A stretch of 64,000 nucleotides of DNA from Sordaria brevicollis (lineage: Eukaryota > Ascomycota > Sordariomycetes > Sordariales > Sordariaceae), in assembly GCA_033439795.1 (NCBI GenBank), contig JAUTDP010000013.1, positions 1,488,001-1,552,000 on the forward strand, in the 5' to 3' direction. Each line of letters begins with the position of its first letter. The first letter of the stretch is position 1. The translations under genes and the position numbers were made by a program. The notes under the pieces were generated by a model that saw nothing but the letters and a program-made list of their open reading frames with translations, was not told the DNA's origin and ran no database searches. Shown one piece after another: positions 26,379 through 40,241 of this stretch.

Positions 26379-29300
26379 AGCGGGTTAATCCCTAAATCTT
26401 TTAATCTTTTACCCTCTTCTAATTCAATTTTATAATCTATATCCGGTTTATATTCTAATAAGGTATTAAATTCGACTTTATTAAAAACTTCTAATTCATT
26501 CTTCTTATAATAGTCTTCGGGCACTTTAATTAATATTACGGCTATATCCTCTAAAGTGTTTTAGGGTTTTTATTTTCTTTTTATAACGTTAATAATACTA
26601 TTAATTTTATATAGATTAATAACTTCTAACTTTACCTTACTTTTTCGGATATAGTATTCGAAGATTTCTATTAATATTACCGCTAAATTAACTAAGCGGA
26701 CCTTTATCCAGCCCTATTTTCTTTTTAACCGGTACAACCCTTCTTCGTCCTTTAAAGGGAATAATTTTTATATTAACTCTTTAATTTTTTTTTTTCCCTA
26801 TTATCTTTCTTCTTTAGCCGGCGGTTCTACTTCATATAATTCGCGTTCTATCCGCTATATTATTTATTCTTCTACTAATAAAGATAAAGAACGGTTAGGT
26901 TATAATTAGATAATTTTTAAAGGATAATATTCGTTATTAAAAATTTCCTCTTTTTATTCCGTTTTTGTCACAGGATTATACCTGTGCCATACCCGGTATA
27001 CGCACTGACCACCTGTATAGGTGCCCAGATCTCCAGCGACCATTCCCGACCATGGCACGCATGCTATGGCTCGACATGGTCCAGATCTGGTCACCTGTGG
27101 TCACGTGCAGTATCACGTGGGTGCGCACGGACTAGGGTATGGGCTCGCGCCCATATATCCAGTCCTCCGCACACACTTCTCCCTTCCCTTCCTTCGTGCA
27201 ACAACACATATCTCATCATATACCTAACGGTGCCAACGCTGTCCCTTGATAGTTTTCTTTTCTTTTATCGGTTCCTCCTTCGATAATTCCTAGATTTTAA
27301 ATTATATAACTTTACTATCCCTCTTCCTTTTATCCTCTAAATCTATAGTTTTTTCCCTCTCGGCTACTTCTTTTTAAAATTCTTTATTTTTAATTAATTC
27401 GACCGTTTTATTTACCGCAATATTACTAATTTCTTTTAACGCGGGTATTATATTCTCTATAAATATTAATTTTCCTATTCGATAATTTAATAAAATATTA
27501 TTCTTCGTTAACTATATTTTTTTTAAAATTATATCCTTCCTCAATTACAATAATACTAATATTTATTATTAATTATATTAAGCCCTTTAGACTTAAATCG
27601 CCCCCTTTATAATTTAATTAATTTAATCTAACTATACTTTTTTAAATTCTATTACGTATCTTAAATCGAAATTATTATATTCTTCTAAATTTAATTTTTT
27701 TAATTTAGTATTAAAACATTTATTTATTAAAATATATACGTTTATTCTAATATTAACGAAAGTATTATGAATAATAATAAAAAGTTTATTATTAATTATA
27801 ATATATAAAATAAAAAATTATTTTCCGCTTCCTAAATAATTATTCAAATCGAAATCTAAATACGTAGGACTTATTTAATATATTAAAACTTCCTTCTTTT
27901 TATTCTTTACGTTCCCGATTAATACTTCTCCTAAAATAGAAACTTTATTTTAAATACTTAATTTTCCGATTCCTAAAGGGAATTAAAATTATTAACGGTA
28001 TTTTCTATAATTCCCTCTTCTAGAACGGAAGGTTATTCGTTTTAATTAATCATTTCAATCCACAGTCCCTATATTTAATTAGCAATAACGTTCAATTCTA
28101 CTTTTAACGTATTAATATTATTAATTTTAACCTTATTAGGATAAATAATCGATTAATATCCTACCTTATAATAATTAAAATATCGTTTTTTTGCGTTTAA
28201 TTTTTTTATTTCTTTAAAGGTAAAATATTAATATTTAAGGGTAAAAATTCATTAAATAATAGGTTTAGGGGTAAATTTCTTTCGGTCCTATCTTTAAATA
28301 TCTTTAATTTTCTAACTATCTTTTAATTTCTATTCTTTTCTCTCAACGTTAAAATCTAAGGATTAGAATAATCGGTAATATAATTCGAAAGTCTTATTAC
28401 AATTAAAATACACTATCTCGGTAAGGACGCGTAACTCCTTTAGGATTTTCCGGCGAAGATTTATTTTTTATATTTTATAAAGGAATCGGCGAAATTTAAT
28501 TAAGCGTATAAACCAAATTTTAAAATTTTAAAAAGACTCTATAATTTTTATTTTAAATTATTCGTAATTATTAATTACTTTTTTATTAGTGTTATAATCG
28601 TAATAATCGTTCTAAAATTATTTTAATAATTTGTTAATAATTTTAATAGCCTTTAGGTAATAGGGATTTAAATAAGGGAATATACTGTTAATTATTATAC
28701 CGCTAAATCTTAATATTACCTCCCCGATATAAGCGTCTTCGTCTTAAAAATAATTACCGTTTTATTATAACTTATATTTTATTTAAAAGATTTATATATC
28801 GAAAAAGACTTTATTTTATAACAAATTATTACTAAATACTAGGACGTTAAGAATTTTAATTAACTTTTTATATCTTCGTTATTAAAAGATTAAAGGTCCG
28901 ACCGGGGTATATTCGCAATTATTCTAATCTTTAATAAATAGGCTCCTTTTTTTAAATAACTAAACGCCCCCTATATCTTATTTATTTTCGTCGGGGTAAT
29001 TTAAATCGTTTCTAAGATCGCTTAAATTTAAATTTTAAATAATATAAAGGATAATCGTCTTTTATTTAATTATTTTAATAAAAGGTATAGGAGAAATAAA
29101 TAATCATTTACTATTAGTACGTTAAATAGGAAAATAGGTTAATATATCCGTATTAACGGTTTCCTTAATTTTAATACGTTTAGAAATCTTTAAATTCGTT
29201 TCCTAAAATCCTAATATAAATTCGGTTAAAGGGGGAATAATATTAATTAAAATCGCCACCGCTTATATTAAGAATCGATTTTATTCTCTTAACGTCTCTA

Positions 29301-30793
29301 ATTAGTCTAAAATAATTAAATCGGTAATTATTATACGCTTTTTAATAATTTTTAACTACCTTTTAAACGAGGAGTTTTCTTAATTAAATTTATCGATATT
29401 TTTTATTAAAATCCTATTAGTTTTAAATTTTTTATTAATTTTTTTAGCGAAGTAAATCGACTAAAAGTTTAGGCGATTAACGTCTTTCCTAACGGTCTCT
29501 ATTAAAATAGAAAAATTTTAGACTATATTTCGAATAATTTTATTTAATATAAATTATAATTATATTTCGTAAAAGAGAATATTTAAATCCGCTTTATATA
29601 TTTTATAAAGTATATTTTTATCGATAGGTTTACTAAGAATATTTATTTTATTTAATTTAAAAATTAGTAATTTAGAAGTAATTCCCAATATAGGATTAAA
29701 TACTAATATATTTTCTTTCTTCTTATTTTTCTAATCCTTATAGGTCTATCGAATTCGTTAGTAAATATTCTAATTAATTTTTTAAAATAAAATTTTATAT
29801 TAATCGGAAAATTTAATTTATAAATAGACCTTTAAGAAGTAATTATTAACGTAATTAATTAAAATCGGTTATTGGATATTTAAATCCTAATTATTATATT
29901 CGTCGAAAACTAATTATTTAATTTTATTTTAAATAAAGATTTAAAGTCTTTAAGTAAATTAATCGTAAATTTTAATCTTATATCCTAAGGTTTTAAAAAG
30001 GGTTCCACGGTTATAATAAAAATTATAATCCGGTTTAATAATTTTATTAAATTTAAAAAGAAGGTTATTAATCGTTTTAAATATAATCCTTAGGGTTACG
30101 AAAGTTATTCGTATTAAGGTTTTAAGTAGGGCGGCCTATAATATATCCGATTATTTTCTTTTATCCTTCGAAGGTACTTTAATTAAGAAGGGGTTATTAT
30201 ATATATAAAGAAAAATAGTATCGAAGTTTTTTTTACCCGGTAATAAATAAATAGGTTTAAAGTTTTTATTAATAAATTTTATCTATCGCTATATACTTTC
30301 CTAAAATTTAAAAGGAGTAGGAGTATTATTCCCCTTAGGGAATTGAAATTAATTTATTATAAAAAGTTTATTAGGGTTTAAAATATATAATTTATCGAAA
30401 GGAAATCCTAATAAAGAATTAAAGGAAGTTTATAATCGTTCTTTGAAAGGATTAGAACTTCCGATAAACTTATTATTATTATTATTATCATCCTCGTCGA
30501 TTTCATCGATAGGGGCTAATTATAATTAACAAAAAAGGGAGCCTTTAACGTTAAATATTATAAATTTAACTTAATTTAAAGCGGAGGTAGGGGGGGTAAA
30601 TTATTTAATTTAATAATACCCTTCGTATTATAATTATCGTAAAATTTAATAACCCCCTATTCCAAAGTATTATATTAAGCCGGTCGACCTTATTCGATAC
30701 GGTTATAATTTAGGAAAAAAATTAATTATTCGGTATTAAATTAAGTAGGATATTATAATACCGTCCCTAATAAAAAGATAATACTTAATTTTA
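26379..30793 (-). pseudogene. Element E gag and protease relic
   Basis: Minus-strand translation of 26385-26470 gives EYKPDIDYKIELEEG...NPLY, which runs straight into the reverse transcriptase finger region beyond element F at 18551. It matches the H/D-x-I-x-L-x-G...PLY segment that starts Gypsy reverse transcriptases. Upstream (toward 30793) lies degenerate gag with no clear motif. Interrupted by the lone LTR at 26966-27251. Confidence 0.7.
26966..27251 (+). repeat. Lone (solo) LTR, barely mutated
   Basis: A 286-bp LTR starting TGTCACAGGATTATACC and ending TCCCTTGATA, flanked by an exact 5-bp TSD GTTTT (26961-26965 and 27252-27256). With a TSD directly on both sides and no internal sequence, it is a solo LTR left by recombination between two LTRs of one element. 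It is the same family as the LTR of element D (3791-4076), which is RIPed on its inner side, whereas this copy keeps its GC content. Open frames of 100 and 68 codons here are chance. Confidence 0.93.
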
Positions 30794-31046
30794 TATAAGA
30801 GTTAAAATTAGAAGCTACAATTTAAAATAAAATTAAATATAAAGAGGGAAAGGGTAAGGTAATAAACGAAGGCGCTGTGGACTTAGTATATAAGTTAGGT
30901 TCTACCGTCTTATATCGCCTTTTCAATCCGGATTTATCCTATCGATAAGGGCGTGAGGCTCATTGAGCCTTACCGAACCTTATTCCATCCGATGTATTAT
31001 AGGCCCAATGCCTTGTCCTTGGCACCCATCCTGCTATGCTATGACA
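30794..31046 (-). repeat. Right (5') LTR of element E
   Basis: Starts TATAAGAG and ends GCTATGCTATGACA. The outer (right) end is unmutated and the inner end mutated. About 24 bp shorter than the left LTR near its start. Confidence 0.9.
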
Positions 31047-31209
31047 CCTTTAATTATAGTGGTCTATTTCTATTTTTATTTTTCCCGATATAATAAATTC
31101 GAATTTTAACTCTAATTTTATATTTAATTTATTTAATAAAAGCCTACCCGTTTTCGAACCGGCTTTTTTACCCTTTAATTTTATTCAGTTATTTAAAATT
31201 ATTAATTAC

Positions 31210-34200
31210 CTTTTGGGTAAATATTATATTATTATTCATATTAATTATAAAATACGTATTATAAATATTAATTTGGATAATAAATTAGTTACGGTTATTT
31301 ATCCTTTTCCTATTAGCTTTAATAAAATCGACGCTTCCCTTATTAAGAAAAATAAAAGTAAAAGTAAAGCGTTTATTTCCTATACTTTAGCCTTTTTTAT
31401 AATTAATCCTAATAAATTATCTATTACCCCGCTTTTTTTACTTTACTTTAACGCCGCTTTAAACGCGTCCTTTAAATTAGGTAATTATTCTTTATTTATA
31501 GGCGGCCCTAATACCGTTTACGAATTCCCTCGAATTAATATTCCCTTTAATTTACAGGCTAATAAGAATATTAATTAATTTTTATTAAGTAAAATAAAAT
31601 ATTATTAATAAGAGACCGGTGAAGAATTTAATAATATATATAATAAATTTAAATTTATTATAAATTAAATAGGTAATATAGAAATTATTTTCGATAATAT
31701 TTACGCCCGCGTAAATATTTTTAATTCTTATGTTAATATTAATAATTTACGAATAAACCGAAAAATCGATATAGTAATCGACAATTTGAAGAAAATAATT
31801 ATATATATTAACGATTTTTAAAATTATATCGACTTCTATAAAGTTACCGTTATTAAAAATCTTATTTAATTTAAAGATATTACTTTTTATTTGCGTAATA
31901 AATTTAATATCGAGCGCTAATTGGTCGATTATTATTTTAAAGGCGTAATTACGTTTATAAATATTATTAATACTTATTATAATTATTTAATTAAAAGAAT
32001 TAAATTCTTCGAAATTTAATTAATTAATATCGATAATTTACGTCGGCGGAATATTCCCCCCGTTTTAGAAAAGGTTTTTAAATATATTGAATTTAAAATT
32101 ATTAATTAATTTTATACCGCCTATAATTAAATAAACCCTCCCGTCCCTTCAATTAAATACAATTTTGAATTTACATTTTTATAAATTAATCCTTATAATT
32201 ACGGATATTCTAATATTAGTTGGCGTAACCGTTCTTCGAATATATTTTACGTTATTATTATTAATAAAATTAGTAATCTTAATCCCGAGCGTTTTTATTG
32301 CGGAAAGTTTATTAATTTCAATTATATTATTAAAAACTTTAAATACTATTTTAATTTTTCTTCCGTTAATAAAGGTAAGTAAAATAACTTTTATTAAAAT
32401 AAAGTTAATATTTAATTAGAAAAGCGCTTTTACGAATCCTTATATATTTAAATTAATTTTTAAATTTAAATCCGTAATATAATTAAAGATATTAATACTT
32501 CCGATTTAATTAAATTAACCGATTTAATATAATCGCCTACCGATAATAAATCCTACGATAAATTAATTATTTACGACCGTTATTATTATAAGAAGAAGAA
32601 ATATTACTTTTATTCGCTTTAGGAGAATAATTATAATTTGGATAATAATAGCTACGGCGGCCCTTCCCGTAGTAAACCCCGTTATAACCCTTTTTCGTTA
32701 TTAAATTTTAATAATTCGGAGGATTTAGATATTAAAACCTATTATTATTATAAAGTTAAATATAAGTTTCGTTTATCGAAAACCCGTAAAAACCGCTTTT
32801 ACGATTATTTTAGAAATTTTAATAATTTTAATTTTAATTCTTCGGATAACGAAAGCCCTCCCCGGGGAGGAGGAGGCGATCGTAAACTACTTTATAAAAG
32901 TAAAGGAAATCCTAATAAAAACTTAGATAATAATTTTAATTCTTTAATTAATAAGGGACGTTGTTATTAATAGGATGGTATTTTCGATATAGTTAATACG
33001 TTTTTTATTTAGTATTATTATAATTTAAAATTTAAACGGGAAGAAATTGGTTAATTTATTCTTTTTTATAATAATTCTAAAGATATTAATATAATTATTA
33101 ATAAAAAGACTTTAATTTATACGAATATTTTTATATTTTACGAACGTTTTTTATTATTTATAAAAGATAAAGAAATCGAGGCCGAGGCTAAAAAGTAAAT
33201 AATATAATATTTTTCTATTTTATTAGGAGGAGCCGTTATATTTTAATAGAGTAATAAAATTAATCCCGTTCGTTATTACGCTTTATATAAAGGAGGTTTT
33301 AATGCTTTATTAAATTTTTTAATATAGTGTTTTATATTTAATTTCATTATAATTACTCGAAAATTTACTGAATATTATTTCGAATTTAAAGATATTATTA
33401 AGGCTAAGAACGCTTTTATTTAATTTATCTAATATAAATTTCGCTACGTTTATACTATAAATATTTTTTATTATATAAGCGAGAATTAGTATAGCGTTAT
33501 AATATAAATTTAAATTAATATAAATTTTAAAATTAAATAATATTTTAACGTTCTATTTAAAAAAAGTAATTTAATTAATTATTTAATAGAAATTGAAGAT
33601 ATTAAAGTAGTTTTATTAATAACCGTTTACGAACGTTATCCTTATATTTAGTAAAAAATTATAAGTAATTCTTTGAGAATTAAAGCTATAATCTTAATTT
33701 CCGGTACTTTGAACGATATTTCTTATTATAATAATTATAATTACGGCCGTAATTGAGACCGTAATCATAACCGAAATTATTATTACAACTGTAATAGTAA
33801 CCGCGCCCGTAATGGAAACCGCGATTATAATTATAATAATAATTATAATTGTAATTACGAAGGATATTAGCGCGATTCCTGTAGGGATAGAATTAATTAT
33901 ATAAAAGATAAGGATATTAATTTTAATTTAAATTAAGCCGTTTACGCTAATAATATTTTAAAGTCTTTTAGTAATTCGGATTTTAATAATAGTAGAAGAA
34001 TTTTTTATATTTTCGATGTATTTAATTTTGATATAAAGTGTATTAATTATTATAAAGTATTCCCTTCGGTAAAATTACGATAATAATATATAAAAGTTTA
34101 TCTATTTTATCGAAAATTAATTTCGTTAATAAATATAGCCTTTTCCTACTAAATTTATATTTATTATTTAAAGGTTTTACTTTTATATAATACCCTATTT

Positions 34201-37200
34201 AAATATATCCTTAATTACGAAAACGTTAAAATTAGCTATTAGAAATAACCTTTTAAAAAAATACTTTTATTTATCTCCGATAATATTTTTATAATTTATA
34301 AAGCCTTAATATATAAGGAAAAGGAAATTTTAAAAGGGCTTTTATTTAATTATATTTATTTACGTATTATAATAAAGTTTACGTTTATATTGGAAGAAGT
34401 CGAGGTTTATATTAATTTAAGTATTATTAAATTAATTATTGACTGGAAGTTTTTAATTAAATTAAATTATACGATATTTATTAAATATATTATAAAAATC
34501 TACGGAATTAATAGTAAATTGATAAAATTTACCGAATAGGCGACCTTTACTTTATATTTTAAAAATATTATTATAAGGAAGTATAAAATAATGAAGGTTA
34601 AAACGGCGGTTTAAGTAATAAATAAATTCTAACCTAATTTATTATTAACTAATTTATTTTTTCACCTTCGTTAAGCGGATATCGATTATAATACTGAATA
34701 TATTACTTTTTTAAATATAAGTTTATTAATAATATTATTTTAAATATAAAGATATTTAGCGAAGTGCGTCCGTTGTATTACTATTTAAAAGGTAATTATA
34801 CTTTAATTAGGAGAGGAGACCTTAGTATTAATTTATTATAAGCCCCTATTTAAAGGAAGGAATTTTATATTTAATTTTAAAAACGATATTATAATTAATA
34901 TAGTAATCGATTATAAAATACCTTATATAGTATTATTAAAAAATATTATAAAAGGAGTCCGGACCGTTTTTAAAAAATAATATATTAATTATATTAAAGA
35001 ACATAAGGATAATAGTTATTTTATTAGTATTTGGGGAGATGTTAAGACCGCGGCCTTTTTTATCCGAATATTAAATATTTTAGATAAAGATTTTACTCTT
35101 ACGGTCGACGAAACTATTATTTACGCTATAGAAATTTACGTCCCGCTTATAAATTTCGAAATAGAATGATCCCTAGCCACCGAGGCCGCCGCTCGAGGTT
35201 ATAAGAAATTACCTACCATTCCGGAAAAATATTTAACCTTTAATATTTATATAAACGGCTTAGAAATAATAATTAAAAAAGGTATATATATTTATATTAT
35301 TTAAAAGGAATATACGGATATATTAGAAAAATTGATCGGTATATTCCCGGGTTTATAAAAGGAAGGAGGATTAGTAAATATACCGGAAGAGGATTATATA
35401 CGAATACCGTTAATCAAAAGGTAATAAAATTAGAAAATTATTACCCGGTTTTACCTTTTAAATAGGAAGGATTAAACGGTAATAAATAAAGTATTCGATA
35501 CCTTTTACTGGTAAGGTAAAATATAATAAATAATAAAGGCTACCCCCTTTATTTATTTAGTATTTATAGTCTAAAAGGAAATAAAAGATAGGAAGTAGAA
35601 GGCGCGTTTAATAATAAATATATAAGTAATTAATAATTTAACGGTATTAAATAATTACTTTTTTCCCCTTTAGGACGAAATTATTATATTTATACGTAGT
35701 AAAATTTTCGTTACGGTTATCGATACCGTAGTTTTCTTTTAGTAATTTGGTATTTAATTTATTTATTAAAATTATTTTACTTTTATTATTTACCGAAGTT
35801 TAGAAATATTTATTATTATTTAAATAGGATTTTATAATACTCCTATTTATATTTAGCGATTTATAAATAGGCTTTTAGCCGAGTATAAGTCTTATTGCCG
35901 TATTTATATTAATAATATTATTATTATATCCGATATATAGAAGGAGTACATTACGTATTTAAACGCTATTTTTAATTTATTTACCTTTAAAAATATTTTT
36001 TTATTATTGAAGAAATTATTTTTTAGGTATTCGAATATAGAATTTTTAGGTTTCTACGTAAATAATTTAGGTTTGTAGAATACAAAATAGTATATCGAAG
36101 CGTTTTGGAAATTGGAATTTCTTTATTATTTAAAAGTTTTAGAGATTTATTTAGGCGGAGCTAGCTTTTTACGTTATTTTATTATTTATCATATATAATT
36201 ATTTAAATTTTTATAATAGTAAAAGGTTGCCCTTTTTATAGTTAATTATATAGAAGGGGTAATTATTAATAGGAAATTTACGAAGTAGGCGGTATTTTAT
36301 TTCCGTACGAAATTCGACCTTACCCTAAAAGAGTTAGAAATATTTAGAACATTATAGAAAGAAATATATAGTAGCCGTATATTATATTATTTGGATTTAG
36401 ATAAATAAATTTTTTTTTAAATTAATAATTCTTTTAAACGAAAGAACGGGGTTATATTATTCTATTTAAAGGACGGCTACGATATATTTTTAAATATTCT
36501 AATCCCGGTTAATTAAATCCTTTTTATCCTTTTTTTTAATAAATCTTTAATTTCGGCTAAATTATATTATAGCCCGTCCGAATTTGAAGTAACCGTATTA
36601 ATTTAAGCCGTAAAAAAATTTTAAATTAAAATTTATTTTTATAATAAAATTATAATCGTTTTTATAAATTATTTAGCGATTAAGGGTATTATTAAATAAA
36701 AATCGTTATATATATTTTCGATTAATTAAAATAATTGTCGTTTAATAAACGTTTTTATTTACTTTTTTTAATATAATATTAAAGTATATTATTTTTTTAG
36801 AAAATTGAATTTTATATTTAACGTTTTAAACCGTTTGCGGATAAAGGATAATTAAAATTTACGGCCCGAAGGTATCCCCGTTTTGGACGATATATAAGAC
36901 GATATTTTATCGATCGATTAAGTATATTTAATTATTATGAAAGTAATAATAGTGTTAAAATAAAAAGAGTAATTTATTATAAAGTATAAGAAAGATAGGA
37001 AATTCGCGGCCGTAATTAAGGATTTAGAGGCCTTTAAGACCGATAATGAGGACGTCGCTATTTTTTATCGACCCGGGTACCTTTTCGTTATAATTAATAA
37101 TTTAATTTATATTAATTACCCCGAAAAAACCCTATATATTTCCTATAATTATATTTAAATTATTTTAGAATTTGTATACGACGAAAAATATTATTTCGGC

Positions 37201-38590
37201 CGTAATAGGATATTATACGATTTTAAAGGATTTATTATAATTAATAAAACTTATTTAATAAAATAATACGTTTATAAATATTTAATATATAATTTTAATT
37301 AAACCGACCGCTTTACGCTTATAAGAGAACTCTAACTTATCCGCCCTAAAGTTAAGGGTTTATTACTAATAAAGATTATTATTATAAATTTTATAATCGG
37401 CCTTCCGATAATCTTTATTAAAGATTTAATTTAGAAGATATTTAAATATAACGTTTTCGATATATTAATATTTATTACCAATATAGTTTTGAAACGAACC
37501 CTTTTAATCTTAAATTATTTAATTTATATAACCGAAGAATAAAGAACGATTTTAATACGTTCTTTTATTTTAAATAATTAGGGTATATTATTAGGTATTA
37601 TTTCGAATAGGGATTGGAAATTTATATCCGTATTTTAGAAAGGGATATAATTAGTATTAAAAATTAAATTATTAATAATTACGGTATATTACCCTTAAGG
37701 AAACGGAATATTGGAACGAAAGAATCAAATTATAAAAATTATTATCCGATTTTATATTTTCGAACGCTTCAATAAAAATTAATTAGTATTAATACCCGTT
37801 TTATAATAGAATTTTAATAGTATTTACGTCGATACTTTTAAAATTTCTCTTTACGAATACTTTTTCGGATATAAATTAAAAAGCCCTTTTAAATCTTTAA
37901 ACGATCCTTCGGACGCTTATATTTATAATTTTATCCTTCGAAATTTAATCCAATTAAATATTAAATTAATTGCGGACTTCGTTATTATTAAAATAAAAGC
38001 TCTTATAACTTTAGCCGGTATCCTATTAATATTGAAGTCGGCGATATAATTTTTTTAAAATTATATTAAAAATATTACCTACGCGACCGCCCCTCCCGGA
38101 AATTTTTTTAATAACGCATTAGATCGTTTAAAGTACTAAAAAAAATTAACCGCTTAATTTTTTAATTAAAATTATTAAATTCTATAATAAATATTTATTT
38201 TATTATATTTATTACTTATTTTAAATAAATAATTTTAAGAGAAGACCCGTTTTATTAAATTATATTGCCGTCTAGATTAATTAAGGATTTTTAAGAGGAT
38301 TTAGACCCGGAAATTAATCCCCGATATAAATTAGAGCGTATTATTAAATATAAGGTTTTACGTAACGGAGTAATTAAATTTTAAATTAAATAGAAGGGTT
38401 ATAGAAAACGAATATAATAATTAAAAAAAGGAGGAGGATATAAATAGAGTTATAAATATAATATAGGAATATTAGGAGAGAATAGGAAAATAATTAGCGT
38501 ACGCGTTTATTGTTTTCCTTTTAATAAAAGATATAAAGAAAAAAAAAGTTGGAAGGAATTATTAAAAATAGAAGTATTTTTTTTTTATAA
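31210..38590 (+). pseudogene. Element B gag-pol relic
   Basis: Begins in gag (open patches at 31213-31578 and 32638-32970, the latter Asn/Ser/Arg-rich with a Gly run) and passes through an Asn/Tyr/Arg/Gly-rich, knuckle-like segment (33720-33870). The reverse transcriptase loop reads CRIYINNIIIISD near 35890-35935, for a YxDDIVIFSD box. The following GFYVNNLGL matches the VDxLGL segment of one fungal Gypsy group. Integrase shows YYP-GNGILERKNQ near 37690-37735, for YHPQTDGQxERxNQ. Stops are frequent; non-functional. Confidence 0.8.
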
Positions 38591-38599
38591 ACCGGGATA

Positions 38600-38927
38600 T
38601 ATTACCGGATATATACGATTAATTATATAGTAGGGCGCTGGGTTAGGTTTATTGAGTAACCGACCCGGCGCCGCGGTTAGGGGTACCCGGTATTATAATC
38701 GCGTATAGACCTATTAGCCGGCGCGCCGGCTAATAGACCGGAAACGGATAGGATTTACTTTAATTGTATAAAGTGGAACTTGCGCGTCGCGGTCCTTGAA
38801 AAAGGATTCTTCGTAACGCAACCTACGGCCCGTTTCTTTCCCTCTATATTTCGCTTTTTTACTTTAATATTATTGATTGTTCATCAAGGATATTTAGAGT
38901 TCTGAGCAAACCTAGCCTACCGTAACA
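38600..38927 (+). repeat. Right LTR of element B
   Basis: Mutated inner start (TATTACCGGATATATACG) and intact outer end (CCTAGCCTACCGTAACA), followed by the second AAGAG target copy. Confidence 0.92.
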
Positions 38928-38930
38928 AAG

Positions 38931-39299
38931 AGCCTTTTTAATATTTTTATTAAATTGGGAATTTTCCGTCTAATAAGGATATATAATTAAATTAGAAGGA
39001 TTTAAAATATTTAGTAAATTCTTTATTAAAATTATAGAAAATCCAATATATTAAGGGGAGAGCCGTTTTTATATTTCCTATTGAATTAAAAATTTTCCGT
39101 CCGATAAGGATAAAATAATTAAATTAGGAGAATTTAAATTAGCCGGTAAATTTTTGATTAAAATTATAGAGAATTCGATATATTAAAAGGAAAGCCGTTC
39201 TAATATTTCCTATTAAATTAAGTATTTTCCGTCCGATAAAAATAAAGAGCCGAATTAAAAGAATTTAAAATTAATTAATAAATTTCTCTTTAGCGTTTA
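38931..39299. repeat. About 2.8 tandem copies of a 130-bp unit in element A
   Basis: Units start at about 38931, 39061 and 39193. Each contains AATTTTCCGTC-x-GATAA-like and AAATTATAGA-like landmarks, with substitutions mostly of the RIP type. They lie in the 3' non-coding part of element A between pol and the right LTR. The remaining sequence to 40223 is AT-rich with no recognisable coding. Confidence 0.8.
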
Positions 39300-40223
39300 T
39301 TTATAGGCGGCGTTAAGGGTTACCCGGCTTTAAAATAATTATAATAACTTAAACCGTAAAGAGGTTTATAATTTAATTAATAAATATAAATATTAATAAA
39401 ATTTTTTAAATTAGGGAAATATAATAAATTATTAACTATATAAAATAAATAATCGTTGATTAATAATATAACTTAAAATATTCCCGGCTCTTAAAAATAA
39501 TTAATATATATTAGGACTTTTTATTAGCCCGGTTAGCCGGTTAAAATCAATAAATCCTTCTTTATATTTTAAGGATTATAGGGTTTAATTTTAAAAAGAG
39601 GAAAGGTAATTCGGATTAAATTCCGGAATTAATTCCGGACGAAATTCTAATCTTAATTCCGAATAAAATTTCTATCCTATTTAAATACCTCTTCGAAATC
39701 CTTTATTATTAATAATAAAACGTTTTTTATCCGGGGAAAGGATACGAAGAGAAAAAAATGCCGAAATAGTAAATAAGGCGCGTAATACGTAGAAATTAAA
39801 CCATTTCGGAGTTAATTTCTAGGAATTTAATAATAATTTTAGGGGGTAAATATTAATTATAAAGCCGATTAATTATTATAATACTATAGCTAATAAGCGC
39901 AGAAATATTAATATAATATAAATATCGTTAATCGGTTTTTAAATTTTTCAATAAGACCATTTAGCGCAGAAATATTATTTTTACGGGTATTATAGTAATT
40001 ATTACGTAATAATACGGTTTAGGGATTGAATTAATAAAGGGGGGAATAATATTAATATATAAAATAAAAATAAATAATTAAACGGTATAATAAAATTAAA
40101 ATATAATATAATATATAAGTGGAAAATAGGGTTTTCTACGAAGCGTAGCGCAATATACGAATAAAAAATAAAATTTCCAGCGGATTATAATAACTAATAT
40201 TAAAATTATAAGGGATTATAGCT

Positions 40224-40241
40224 TCTAAGGAGGGGGATGAT
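40224..40241 (+). promoter_or_regulatory. Polypurine tract of element A
   Basis: AAGGAGGGGGATGA directly before the right LTR; sets plus orientation. Confidence 0.8.

Larger units (their letters stand above)
14628..31046 (-). mobile_element. Gypsy-type LTR retrotransposon E (minus strand)
   Basis: LTRs at 14628-14903 and 30794-31046; CCTTT flanks both ends exactly (14623-14627 and 31047-31051). A G-run polypurine tract on the minus strand sits against the left LTR, so the left LTR is the 3' LTR. Own sequence is 14628-18556, 26379-26965 and 27257-31046, about 8.3 kb. It hosts element F (TSD AATAT, between protease and reverse transcriptase) and a lone LTR (TSD GTTTT). Confidence 0.92.
13794..38927 (+). 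mobile_element. Gypsy-type LTR retrotransposon B
   Basis: LTRs at 13794-14126 and 38600-38927 share a GC-rich core, including CCGGCGCGCCGG, and have TGTTACC...GTAACA ends. The 5-bp sequence AAGAG flanks both sides (13789-13793 and 38928-38932). Own sequence is 13794-14627 and 31052-38927, about 8.7 kb. Element E is inserted 0.5 kb downstream of the left LTR. Plus-strand reverse transcriptase and integrase relics set the orientation. Confidence 0.9.

Noticed and set aside
26984..27286. 100-codon and 68-codon open frames in a GC-rich island
   Set aside because: They lie in a solo LTR with exact TSD; the openness comes from normal base composition in a small unmutated patch.
31213..32970. Open frames of 121, 84 and 110 codons in element B
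   Set aside because: They are surviving patches of the degenerate gag of element B, not separate genes.
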